Assembly: GCA_003168335.1 (NCBI GenBank)
Contig: PMSM01000011.1
Coordinates: 1 to 64,000, forward strand
From: Blastocatellia bacterium
Lineage (GTDB): Bacteria > Acidobacteriota > Blastocatellia > Pyrinomonadales > Pyrinomonadaceae
Length of the DNA: 64,000 bases
Direction: 5' to 3'
Shown: positions 42,738-50,868 of the stretch, one piece after another
Layout of the letters: the number at the start of each line of letters is the position of its first letter
Position numbering within the stretch: the first letter of the stretch is position 1
Notes under the pieces: model-generated
Database searches by the model: none
Told to the model about the DNA's origin: nothing
The model's input: only the letters and a program-made list of their open reading frames with translations
Made by a program: the position numbers and the translations under genes

Positions 42738-43787
42738 ATGTCGTTCAGATCAGCTGCCGCAAAGAACGTGGTCCTGCGAAAGGCCGGGGTCATGACCGTC
42801 GCCGCCCTGGTTACAGTTAGCCTGACGAATGAATCTTCTCTTCGTGCTCAGTCGCCCCGGAGTGCGGTGCCGCCGAGCTTGCGCCTGCCCGACGAAACCG
42901 CGGGGGTTGACGCGATTGCCCGGACCCTGATTTCTGCGTTCGATCAAGTCGACATTGTGGCGTTGGGCGAGGCGCACGGTCGCTTTAGACTGGATTCCGA
43001 GCTCCGAATCGCCATGGTTCGTCATCCCGACTTCGCGAAGAAGGTTCGGTCGATCGTGGTGGAGTTCGGCAGCACCACGGAGCAGTCGACCCTGGACCGT
43101 TACATTCGAGGCGAGAGTGTATCAAGAGCCCAGCTGGAGCAGGTCTGGAAGACCACAACCCAGGCCCCCAACGGCATCTGGGACCAACCCATTTACGCGG
43201 ACTTTTTCGCAGCTGTCCGCGACGTCAATTCGAAGCTGCCTGCCGGTGCGCGAATTCGCGTCTTCGGCGGTGACCCCGGACCGGGAGACAACCGTAGCCG
43301 TGAGACCGCAGCCGTCTCAGTTCTGAAGGAGCAAGTGCTTCAGAAACATGGTAAGGCCCTGCTTATTTATGGCGCGGCGCACTTCTATCGGACTATGCCC
43401 GAGGATTACCTTTCCAGCTTGGGCGAGGACATCGGACTTGCGAGGAAACTGGAAATCGATTTTCCCGGTCGAACCTTCATAGTGATTCCAGTGGGCCGGC
43501 TCGATCGTCCGCGCGCGGTTACCGCGGACATTGATCCCGACTTTCAAAAGTTCGACCGCGCTTTAACGACGCAGGTGCGTCCGGTACTGGTGTCCCTCCA
43601 ACGTCTGCCCTTCCGGGATTTCACCGCTGAGGAGTTCCTTGGCCGCACGTTGACGACCTGCCGCGGCGCCGGCGGCTGCGTGAGCGTGTTCAAGGGAAGC
43701 ACTCTTACTCTCGGCCAGATGGCTGATGCGTGCGTTTATGTTGGCGGGGGCGCCGACGTCGATTCGAAAGCGAATCCAACTCAATAG
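42738..43787 (+). CDS. Exported ChaN/erythromycin-esterase-like protein
   Basis: This 349-residue protein has a twin-Arg-free signal peptide (MSFRSAAAKNVVLRKAGVMT, then VAALVTVSLTNESSLRAQ). The mature part has VDIVALGEAHGRFRLDSELR, then VRSIVVEFGSTTEQSTLDRY and ALLIYGAAHFYRTMPEDYL, a fold with GExHG and AH motifs shared by ChaN-like haem-binding and erythromycin-esterase-like proteins. The function is unknown; a periplasmic hydrolase or metal/haem-binding role is likely. The start at ATG 42738 has a GGAGGAA site. No operon partner is evident. Confidence 0.7.
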   Translation: MSFRSAAAKNVVLRKAGVMTVAALVTVSLTNESSLRAQSPRSAVPPSLRLPDETAGVDAIARTLISAFDQVDIVALGEAHGRFRLDSELRIAMVRHPDFAKKVRSIVVEFGSTTEQSTLDRYIRGESVSRAQLEQVWKTTTQAPNGIWDQPIYADFFAAVRDVNSKLPAGARIRVFGGDPGPGDNRSRETAAVSVLKEQVLQKHGKALLIYGAAHFYRTMPEDYLSSLGEDIGLARKLEIDFPGRTFIVIPVGRLDRPRAVTADIDPDFQKFDRALTTQVRPVLVSLQRLPFRDFTAEEFLGRTLTTCRGAGGCVSVFKGSTLTLGQMADACVYVGGGADVDSKANPTQ

Positions 43788-43851
43788 CGGACACGCCCCG
43801 GTCTTAGTCTCTCAATTTTTATTGACCCCTTGCTCGGTTTGGCATAGTGTT

Positions 43852-44049
43852 TTGTTGTTTGGCACAATTTCAGGCTGGTCCTCAGAGCCTTCGCAATGTG
43901 AATTCCGCACGTACCAGCCCAAAGAGTATTTACGTCCGGTCAAAGACGCCACCAACAACCCACACAAACCTGGAGAGAGTCCTAGAATGATCCGTCGACT
44001 GATAGAGCAGATTCTCGAAGGGCAAAAGAGGAGAGACAATGCCGTTTAG
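43852..44049 (+). other. Possible small ORF before the YkgJ gene
   Basis: A frame with TTG starts near 43852 ends at TAG 44047-44049 and overlaps the YkgJ-type gene start by 11 bases. The C-terminal part (YLRPVKDATNNPHKPGESPR, then MIRRLIEQILEGQKRRDNAV) looks like a coding sequence with a terminal amphipathic helix. An ATG at 43987 would give only 20 residues. No family is recognised. Confidence 0.3.
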
Positions 44050-45796
44050 CAAGGAGGAGATTAAGATCCGCGAGGCGATTGAAGAATCGTACGACTTCTT
44101 TCCGCACTGCAAGAGCTGTCCGAGTGAGATCCACTGTTGCACTCGCCCTCAAAATGTTGTGATCGTGCGAGATGAAGAAAAACCGTACCTTGAAGACGCT
44201 TATGCGGCACTAAAGCAGACTGAAGACGACAAATTAGAATTTGAGAACATCGGCGAAGGCCTTTTGCGTCTTAAGGAAAAGAATGGCCACTGCCCCATGT
44301 TTACCGAAGACCGTAAGTGCTCAGTGCATGCGAAGAAACCTCTAGATTGTTTGCTCTGGCCTACAATGTTCGCAGTTGACAAAGCCAATGGACCAATTGC
44401 CCTCGACGTGAAATGCCCTGCAACACGATCGGCAAAGATACCCCCTCGATTCTATGAATTAGCGGATGCGGTTAAGGAACTTCTTAGTGCTAAGCAAAAA
44501 AATATCTATGCGCAAGAAAATCGAGACTCGTACCATAAGGAGGGGCGAATAGTGAACGTTCGGGCCCTCGGCCCAGAGAATGCTCAAGAGGTACTGTTCA
44601 AATGGGACAACATTAAGAAACCTATTGAGGACGCGATCGATCGCATATGGCAGACGCTCGAATATAAACTGAACCCCCTCAGATATGACGCCGAAGACGT
44701 TCTCTCGGTTTTCAAGTGGATACTAGCGATAGCAATCTGGTTGTGCATCGAACACAGCTTCAAATTGAGTTACCAGGTGTTCTTGTCCGATTGGACAGTA
44801 TTAACGGAAATCGAAAATAATCGACTATACAACTTTATTTTCGGGCAATTTGGAAAGTCTCCCGCTACTTTCATAGGGAATCACACCGGATACCTTAGAG
44901 GCTTTGCAGTTGTGACGCTTGCTTTGTTTCTATTCGATGCTTTCAGAATATTGGTGCCGCTTCCATGGATCTTCAAGAACTTTAGGAGAAGGAGTATAGA
45001 AACTGGGGATCCACAGTCTTTCCGCTTACCCGCCTTTGACGTCAGCAAACTCGGGTTCATTTCTGTCGTCACGATATACGTCTTCTTTTTTGCTGCCCAA
45101 ACCTTCGTGTTGCTGAATGTGTATTTTATGTGTCTAGCCATCGCCCACTTTGTCAATCTGTTTTGGTACATATCTCTCTCGGATCTCTGGCCTTTCGATA
45201 ATCCGACCAAAATCATCGAAACGGCACTGCAGAAAATAAAGCAACGTCAGAGCGCGTTAAAGAAGAAACTAACCGGGTTAGTCGGCGAAAGAGTGAAGAC
45301 GATTACAGACACTCAGGGAAACCCAGACATTCGGGTGGTCACTACACCCATTGATGCTGCTCGCGATCTCGTGGACGTCTTGAGCCATGACATGAATGAG
45401 CTCGAAAGTAGCAACAAACGCCGCGCTGAGAACTCTCGTGACCGGGTCCCTGAACTTTTGAACAAATGGCAAGAATACCTTGAGGCGAAAGACCAGATAA
45501 TAGGAGCGGTGCGGGTTCCTGGCAGGTGGCGGAGGATTGCGTTTTGGGACTTTTTCTCGTGCTTGGCGGTGCTTTCCCCACTGCTCCCACTACACTCCTA
45601 TTTTCCGGCATGGCTGTTGTTATGGCTGGTTGCAGCTGGCGGAGTGTCCCATGTAGCTAATATCATTTACGACTACTATCGAAATCATGATGAGTATTAC
45701 AGCACATTGATGCTCTTATATAGACCTGTGTCTCCAAATCCGACCCAGCAGAAAAAACAGTTGGCCGAGCCGAATCACCAGGAAGTTTTGTTGTGA
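44039..45796 (+). CDS. YkgJ-type Cys-cluster protein fused to a multi-helix membrane domain
   Basis: This 585-residue protein has an N-terminal YkgJ-like zinc/iron-chelating cluster: FFPHCKSCPSEIHCCTRPQN, then GHCPMFTEDRKCSVHAKKPL and DCLLWPTMF. From about residue 220 there are hydrophobic segments (WILAIAIWLCIEHSF, AVVTLALFLFDAFRILVPL, FISVVTIYVFFFAAQTFVL, YFMCLAIAHFVNLFWYISL) and two more near residues 490-540. Between them lies a charged coiled region (KIKQRQSALKKKLTGLVGER). YkgJ domains usually stand alone, so the fusion is unusual. The CDP-alcohol phosphatidyltransferase gene follows after 22 bases. The AGGAGAGACA ribosome site lies in the preceding ORF. Confidence 0.75.
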   Translation: MPFSKEEIKIREAIEESYDFFPHCKSCPSEIHCCTRPQNVVIVRDEEKPYLEDAYAALKQTEDDKLEFENIGEGLLRLKEKNGHCPMFTEDRKCSVHAKKPLDCLLWPTMFAVDKANGPIALDVKCPATRSAKIPPRFYELADAVKELLSAKQKNIYAQENRDSYHKEGRIVNVRALGPENAQEVLFKWDNIKKPIEDAIDRIWQTLEYKLNPLRYDAEDVLSVFKWILAIAIWLCIEHSFKLSYQVFLSDWTVLTEIENNRLYNFIFGQFGKSPATFIGNHTGYLRGFAVVTLALFLFDAFRILVPLPWIFKNFRRRSIETGDPQSFRLPAFDVSKLGFISVVTIYVFFFAAQTFVLLNVYFMCLAIAHFVNLFWYISLSDLWPFDNPTKIIETALQKIKQRQSALKKKLTGLVGERVKTITDTQGNPDIRVVTTPIDAARDLVDVLSHDMNELESSNKRRAENSRDRVPELLNKWQEYLEAKDQIIGAVRVPGRWRRIAFWDFFSCLAVLSPLLPLHSYFPAWLLLWLVAAGGVSHVANIIYDYYRNHDEYYSTLMLLYRPVSPNPTQQKKQLAEPNHQEVLL

Positions 45797-45818
45797 GTTT
45801 ATTTGGTTAACAAAAGCG

Positions 45819-46400
45819 ATGACTCTCAAGCCAGCGAGGATTTGGCTCGTGTCGATAATCAGCCTCTTCAGACTGGTCGCGGCGCTCGTGTTTGCTTCTA
45901 TTGCCTTCCAGAATGTACCACTCGTGGCGATCGCTGGGCTTTATATTTCTGCGATGGCGAGTGACGTTATTGACGGCTACTTGGCGCGGAGACTCAACGC
46001 GGAAACATATTTCGGGAAGGTACTAGATCTAGTTGGAGACAAGTCGCTCACCATCGTTTCACTCCTATATGCGGCGGGGCGCGGGATCAGCATCTTGCCA
46101 CTCGCAATCATCGGTACTCGCGAAATCATCATGCTTGGAGCACGAATGATCATCGTCGAGGGGACCCAGCTCTTCCCAACAAACAGAATGCTAGGTGGGA
46201 TGATGTGGCTTCTGCTTTGGGGCAACACACTGTTGCTGGTTCTAGCACGCCAAGACGCCGAATGGATCGGTATTACCAATACTATATATTGGATTTGCGC
46301 GATGGTGTTCCTTCTGAATTTTATCGCACGAATTCATGCCAGCGCGGGCAGGATTAAGCTTTCTCTAACCAAGGACACGAATGATGCACGGCGGAAGTGA
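45819..46400 (+). CDS. CDP-alcohol phosphatidyltransferase family protein
   Basis: This 193-residue membrane enzyme carries the complete catalytic signature D49-x2-D52-G53-x2-A56-R57-x8-G66-x3-D70-x3-D74 (ASDVIDGYLARR, then FGKVLDLVGDK). Five to six helices fit PgsA/PssA-type phospholipid synthases, which transfer a phosphatidyl group from CDP-diacylglycerol to an alcohol; the acceptor is unknown. It lies 22 bases downstream of the YkgJ-type membrane protein, so the two may modify or sense lipids together. It is probably accessory, because housekeeping copies are normally elsewhere. Confidence 0.88.
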   Translation: MTLKPARIWLVSIISLFRLVAALVFASIAFQNVPLVAIAGLYISAMASDVIDGYLARRLNAETYFGKVLDLVGDKSLTIVSLLYAAGRGISILPLAIIGTREIIMLGARMIIVEGTQLFPTNRMLGGMMWLLLWGNTLLLVLARQDAEWIGITNTIYWICAMVFLLNFIARIHASAGRIKLSLTKDTNDARRK

Positions 46401-46511
46401 CCTTATAGACCGGGGTCATCTATGAAGTTACGCTTACAGTCAAGCGCAGTGGTAGCCGAGCGTCGCGGGGCGATGCTTGGATGCGGTCGGTTTGGTGACA
46501 AAAGAACAACC

Positions 46512-46635
46512 CGCCTCCTTTTTAAATTAGTTAGAGCTTTTCAAAAGCGCATCGCCTGGTAGGCGAATGCCATCATCTATTCGTGCACGGGATCTCTCCC
46601 GGCTACATGAAACCGGATCGGCTCATCCCAATGCG
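46512..46635 (-). ncRNA. Candidate bridge/seek RNA region of the IS1111-like element
   Basis: This is the non-coding stretch between the transposase stop and the left inverted repeat. In IS1111-subgroup elements the guide RNA that pairs with donor and target is encoded in this position. I can see only short self-complementary parts here and cannot define the RNA ends or its two loops. The assignment is positional. Confidence 0.35.
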
Positions 46636-47727
46636 CTATATCGAGATGGCTGGCCGTGCCCTCAGGCCTCCAGAGACCGAGGCTTTCGCTCTCGCCTCTC
46701 CTGACCCCTCGCACAGGCCAACTTCGCCCCGCCGCTGGAACTCCTCGTAACCGATACCGTCACGAAGCATGACGTAGCAGTTGATGAGTAGCTTCCGGGC
46801 CGCTGCAACCTTTGCTTTTGGGCGGCCTCTACGGCGGCTAACCTCTAAGTAGAACTTCCGTATCCGATGATCGCGACATGCTTGAGCTGCCTGGCCGAGC
46901 AGGTGCCTCGCGAGCCGTGAACCATGTTTGCTTATCTGCCCGATCCGTTTTGTCTGTCCGGAGCTTTTCTCCAAAGGATCGAGTCCTACGAAGGCGACCA
47001 CTTCTTCCTTTCGTCTGAAGCGTCGAACTTCGCCCAACGTGTGCACGAGTGCCAGAGCGTTGATCACTCCGATGCCCGGATGCGTCATCAGCAGTCGGGC
47101 ACGCTCGTCCGCTGCTGCCAGCTTCTCGAGTCTCGACTCAAGAGCTTTCATCTGTGCGGTGATCTCGTCAAAAAGCACCAGACGTGACGTCACCAGCAGT
47201 GTCTCGATCTCCGTAACAGGCGCATCGACGAGCTTGCGTCTGCCCTTCACCGCCGGCATCCGGAACCTCGCCAATCCCTTTCCACGTGCGAATGCCTGCA
47301 GCTGGTTGGCTATCGACGTCCTCTTCTGCACCAGCGTCTGCCGGTAATGCAGCAGGTCCAGCACTTCGCGGCTTTCCTCCGACCTCGGCACGATCGATGG
47401 AAAGGCTCCCCGCATCAGCAGATCCAAGATCGTCTCCGCATCGCGGAAGTCGTTCTTATGTCTCGACAACGCTGCTCGCCTGATCATCCTGGGATCGCCT
47501 ATTTTGAGCTTGTGCCCGCCATCAGCGAGCATCTTCTCAAACCACCACAAGCATCCCGTGGCCTCCACGCCGATCACAGCGTCCGCTCCGCACTTGCGGT
47601 AGAACGCCCTTATCGACTGCTTGTCACTGTGGAGAAACCTCCGGTACCCGATTTCTCCGTCCTCGTCGCTCGCATACGCGACCGACTGTTCGTATGGATG
47701 AAAGTCAACTCCGATGTACACTGTCAT
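46636..47727 (-). CDS. IS110-family transposase (DEDD, RNA-guided recombinase type)
   Basis: This 363-residue protein has the RuvC-like N-terminal domain with D8 in YIGVDFHP, E55 in VIGVEATG, and D93/D96 in RHKNDFRDAETI. A coiled linker is followed by the C-terminal Tnp domain with MTHPGIGVINALALVHTLGE and a Ser-containing patch GLDPLEKSSGQTKRIGQISK, the presumed nucleophile region. IS110 enzymes recombine donor and target DNA with help of a bridge RNA. The frame is intact and of full length, so the element may be active. It is inserted downstream of the phosphatidyltransferase gene. Confidence 0.93.
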   Translation of the reverse strand: MTVYIGVDFHPYEQSVAYASDEDGEIGYRRFLHSDKQSIRAFYRKCGADAVIGVEATGCLWWFEKMLADGGHKLKIGDPRMIRRAALSRHKNDFRDAETILDLLMRGAFPSIVPRSEESREVLDLLHYRQTLVQKRTSIANQLQAFARGKGLARFRMPAVKGRRKLVDAPVTEIETLLVTSRLVLFDEITAQMKALESRLEKLAAADERARLLMTHPGIGVINALALVHTLGEVRRFRRKEEVVAFVGLDPLEKSSGQTKRIGQISKHGSRLARHLLGQAAQACRDHRIRKFYLEVSRRRGRPKAKVAAARKLLINCYVMLRDGIGYEEFQRRGEVGLCEGSGEARAKASVSGGLRARPAISI

Positions 47728-47850
47728 TGTTGGTCTCGTAGGGTTGTTCTTTTGTCAGAACCGAGTTTCTCAAACTCACCTCGGCGAGACCAACCTTCAT
47801 AGCATCAGGCCTGCCATTCCTAACGTAAATGTCTCTCACGAGGATAGAAA

Positions 47851-49053
47851 ATGTCCGACTTGGATGACGAAACACAAGTTTTCACAAACCATAATGTCTA
47901 CGTTCTGGGTGCCGGGTTCTCAAAGAATGCTGGCTTGCCGATTCTTAAAGACTTCCTCAATGAAATGAGGAGTAGTGTGAATTGGCTAAAGCGAGAGAAA
48001 CGCCCAGAGCTAGGGGCAACTCGAGACGTGCTGCTATTCAGAAAGAGTGCTGCAAGCGCTGCGTTACGCATAAACATGAACGTTGAGAACATCGAAGACT
48101 TGTTCAGCCTTGCCGCCGCATCGGGCGAGGAATCAGAAGCAAACAATATTTCGAACGCAATCGCAGCAACGATTGAATACTGTCACCAGCACGCTGTGAG
48201 GCCCGCGCCACTTAGTGTGAATGTGACAAGCAATACTTCGGTGCCACCCTCGTGGAACAAGACTAAGGAAGGCGACGAAACCAAACATCGCTACACGGTG
48301 GAGCTTTATGATTTGTACGCAGGGTTCCTTAGCGGCCAGTTATGCGACGACAAACAATACATGCACAACACCGTCATTACTTTTAACTATGATACCCAGC
48401 TGGAAGGGAGCTTACTAAATATTGGCGTACCGATTGATTATGGATTCGGAAAGAGTAATGTCGCTTACGATGAATCTTGGAACAAAGCGCAAGGTAACAA
48501 CGAGAAACTGACGGTCTTAAAGGTTCATGGTTCCGTCAACTGGTTTCAAAACGATAGAGCACTTGGAGATTTGACAGTGTACCGCTCGTACAATGACGGC
48601 TATTCGAAGGATGCCGATCCTTATTATCGTGTGGTCATAGTACCACCTACTTGGCGAAAGGATTTTTCTGGTCCACTGAGCGATGTTTGGCGCAGGGCGA
48701 TCCAAGCGCTTCGCACCGCCACGCGAATCGTCTTTCTCGGCTTTTCGTTTCCGGACACCGACTCTCACATAAAGTATTTGCTTGCGGCAGGCCTGCAAGA
48801 GAATATTTCACTCAGGAACATTTACTGTGCTAATCCCGACATCAGTGTTAAGAAGAGTTTTTTTAGAATAGTGAAGCGAGATTTGGAGCGGCAAAGTGTC
48901 GCAGAATTCCATCCAATCTACACTTCTCATTTACTCAATCGCTTCGCAAAACAGCAGGCTTCGTACGCCAGTCTCTTCAACCGGTCAATCAGCGACAAGT
49001 TTTCAATCGAGCCTTTCACCCTTCGAGGCGAAGAGGGCACGCTTGTAATGTAA
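47851..49053 (+). CDS. SIR2-family protein, putative NAD-consuming defence effector
   Basis: This 400-residue protein has a SIR2-like Rossmann domain: GAGFSKNAGLP at residues 20-30, VITFNYDTQLEGSLL around 175 (the catalytic Asn-Tyr-Asp region), VLKVHGSVNW near 226 (the His), and RIVFLGFSFPDTDSHIKYLL near 290. The C-terminal 90 residues are unassigned. SIR2-domain proteins in defence islands deplete NAD on infection. No obvious partner gene adjoins it: the IS110 element lies upstream and a group II intron downstream. It could be a stand-alone system or a piece of a disrupted one. An AGGA ribosome site precedes the ATG. Confidence 0.85.
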   Translation: MSDLDDETQVFTNHNVYVLGAGFSKNAGLPILKDFLNEMRSSVNWLKREKRPELGATRDVLLFRKSAASAALRINMNVENIEDLFSLAAASGEESEANNISNAIAATIEYCHQHAVRPAPLSVNVTSNTSVPPSWNKTKEGDETKHRYTVELYDLYAGFLSGQLCDDKQYMHNTVITFNYDTQLEGSLLNIGVPIDYGFGKSNVAYDESWNKAQGNNEKLTVLKVHGSVNWFQNDRALGDLTVYRSYNDGYSKDADPYYRVVIVPPTWRKDFSGPLSDVWRRAIQALRTATRIVFLGFSFPDTDSHIKYLLAAGLQENISLRNIYCANPDISVKKSFFRIVKRDLERQSVAEFHPIYTSHLLNRFAKQQASYASLFNRSISDKFSIEPFTLRGEEGTLVM

Positions 49054-49145
49054 CAATAGGAGGTAAGAACGGGAGCCCTGGTCAGCTCTCCTACCCTCAA
49101 CAATCGACGTTCCGAGCCCTTGGAATTGAAAACGATTACCCTGAT

Positions 49146-50023
49146 GGGGTCAGGCCTGCGATTCTGGAGCGACCGGGCAATACGGTGAAGTCTAATGGGT
49201 GAGAGGCCCATCTCGGAAGACCTAGCCAGCCACCGAGTAGCGAGACCTTGGGAGTTGCAACAGTAATGTTGGGCTCTAAGCGTAGGCCAGCGAGCACGCA
49301 GGCCGTAAGCCGAAAGGTTGAAGGGATTGAGCCCCGTAATCAGGTCAATAGGAAGGACGACGGCGTCAGAATGTGCGGAAGTCAACATCGGCACAACCGT
49401 AAAGGTGAGGGTGTGTCGGCTTCCTCGGGGTCGAAGACCATGGCATGCGTGACATCGAGACCTGCACGGCAACCCGGGAGACCCCTGCCGCTGCTTTCGG
49501 AGGAACAACTCAAGGCAGTAAGAAGAGAGAGACCGAGAGTATGCCCCACAACCGCCCAAAGGGAGGAACGCAAATCAGTGGCAGGGAGTCGGATCGTCTC
49601 ATAGTACCAACGAAGGCGGGTAATGCCGCTGAAGGGAAGGAGGCGACAGATGGTCGAGCAGAGTAGGGAAACACCGGCCGCACACAGAAGCGGGGAACCG
49701 GTGGCCACAAAACTGCTCCGCATCGGGACGTTCTATCAAAGCCCGAATGATTGTCTGGGGAGCCGTGTGCGTTAATTGCGCACGCACGGTTCTGCGAGGG
49801 GGCAGGAAGCAACTGGCGAAAGGTTGAAATGATGTGGCACCGCCGGGAAACCAGGCGGCAAACAGAGAACACAAAGCTCAACCTCCGCACCGGAAGCAAC
49901 CTGCCTACTCACCCGATTCTCAATCCTCAGCCCTCGCGATAGATGTTCCTTAAGCCGAGTCACTGGAATTCCGAGGAGCGATCGCTTACCGGCGAGAATC
50001 GCAGAAATCGAAGGGCCTGACCC
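49146..50023 (+). repeat. REP-like palindromic repeat split by a group II intron, copy 1
   Basis: The left arm GGGGTCAGGCCTGCGATTCT begins at 49146; the right arm GAATCGCAGAAATCGAAGGG leads to CCTGACCC ending at 50023. Without the intron the element is about 132 bp. The same family occurs at 54964-55839, 58446, 61265, 62842-62940 and 63635. Confidence 0.75.
49167..49912 (+). mobile_element. ORF-deleted group II intron, copy 1
   Basis: Domain V is clear at 49760-49792 (GAGCCGTGTGCG, then CGCACGCACGGTTC, with the AGC triad and a two-base bulge). Domain VI follows, with GGCAGG pairing to CCTGCC and the 3' end near TACTCAC at 49912. The 5' end is placed at GAGCG (49167) because the preceding ATTCTG can pair with CAGAAT at 49367-49372 (IBS1-EBS1). 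From 49650 the start of a maturase can be read (MVEQSRETPAAHRSGEPVAT, then KLLRI) but the rest of the reverse transcriptase is gone. The remaining RNA of about 746 nt could splice with a maturase supplied in trans. Confidence 0.85.
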
Positions 50024-50076
50024 GATATCCACGCGGCTACTTTGCTAATGCGCATAGATATTCGAGAATACACGGC

Positions 50077-50808
50077 ATGGAATGGAAACAGCTTAGTCTC
50101 ACCTCGGTTATTACGCTCATCATTGTTTGGTTTGCTCCTTACTTCAAGGCATATCTCACTAAGAAGGGTGAGAATCTTGCCACGCATGAAGACCTCGACA
50201 AGCTGATGCGAGCACTAGAAAACATCAAGAGTGAATTTGTGGAAGCGAATGCTTACGCCACGGAAAAGGGGAAAGGGTTAGCGACGAAGGAAGACATAGG
50301 CGAGATTACCCGCACGGTTGAGAATGTTAGGCACGAGGTTTCCACTAGCCTCGAATTACTAAAGTGGCAACTAAGCAAGAGGGCTACGATTCATCGCTTA
50401 GCGTCAGAAAAAGAATTCGAAGCTTTGGGAGAAATTGGAAAAGCATTGTTTGAACTACAGTTAACCACAACAGGTTTGAGACCTTCGTTTGATAAGTTCG
50501 ATCCTAACGAACCAGAGCAAGATCGTCACAATAGACGCTATAAGGCTTGGGCTGAGAGCCACGATGCCTTTTTGGACGTGGTCGAACGGCACAAGTTATT
50601 CATGCCGCAAAATCTATATCTGAAGTTTTTCAACATCAGGCGACTATCACATGCTGAGGCTTTGGATTTCGAGTATTCGCTCAAAGCTGGTCAAGGAAAA
50701 TTGAGCTACGAATCATATCAGCGACGCGAGGAAAAAATTGAGGCAATGGACGCCGCAATCACTGAAGCAATCGAGTCTATTCGTCACCGTTGCGGTATCG
50801 AGGAATAA
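50077..50808 (+). CDS. Membrane-anchored coiled-coil protein of unknown function
   Basis: This 243-residue protein has one N-terminal transmembrane helix (LTSVITLIIVWFAPYFKAYL), then repeated LATHEDLDKLMRALENIK and LATKEDIGEITRTVENVRHE segments that predict coiled coil, and a helical soluble domain (KLFMPQNLYLKFFNIRRLSH). Proteins with N-terminal helix and LATKEDIGEITR-type repeats are common in bacterial accessory regions and of unknown function. It is the first of four plus-strand genes between the two group II introns. Confidence 0.7.
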   Translation: MEWKQLSLTSVITLIIVWFAPYFKAYLTKKGENLATHEDLDKLMRALENIKSEFVEANAYATEKGKGLATKEDIGEITRTVENVRHEVSTSLELLKWQLSKRATIHRLASEKEFEALGEIGKALFELQLTTTGLRPSFDKFDPNEPEQDRHNRRYKAWAESHDAFLDVVERHKLFMPQNLYLKFFNIRRLSHAEALDFEYSLKAGQGKLSYESYQRREEKIEAMDAAITEAIESIRHRCGIEE

Positions 50809-50868
50809 TATGAACATTTGATCGCTTCGTTGAAGAGGTAACGAGGAACTCCCTCACTGATAATCAAC

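Larger units (their letters stand above)
46496..47757 (-). mobile_element. IS110-family (IS1111-like) insertion sequence
   Basis: The transposase is flanked by a perfect 17-bp inverted repeat: TGACAAAAGAACAACCC at 46496-46512 and GGGTTGTTCTTTTGTCA at 47741-47757. Subterminal inverted repeats mark the IS1111 subgroup; the true ends lie several bases outside. About 124 bases separate the left repeat from the transposase stop, the place where IS1111 elements encode their guide RNA. Just outside the start a further hairpin (GTTGGTCTCG with CGAGACCAAC, 47729-47794) overlaps the right repeat. Confidence 0.8.

Noticed and set aside
49248-49899. Many overlapping frames of 60-210 codons on both strands
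   Set aside because: They lie inside the group II intron RNA and have no conserved protein features apart from the short maturase start at 49650.
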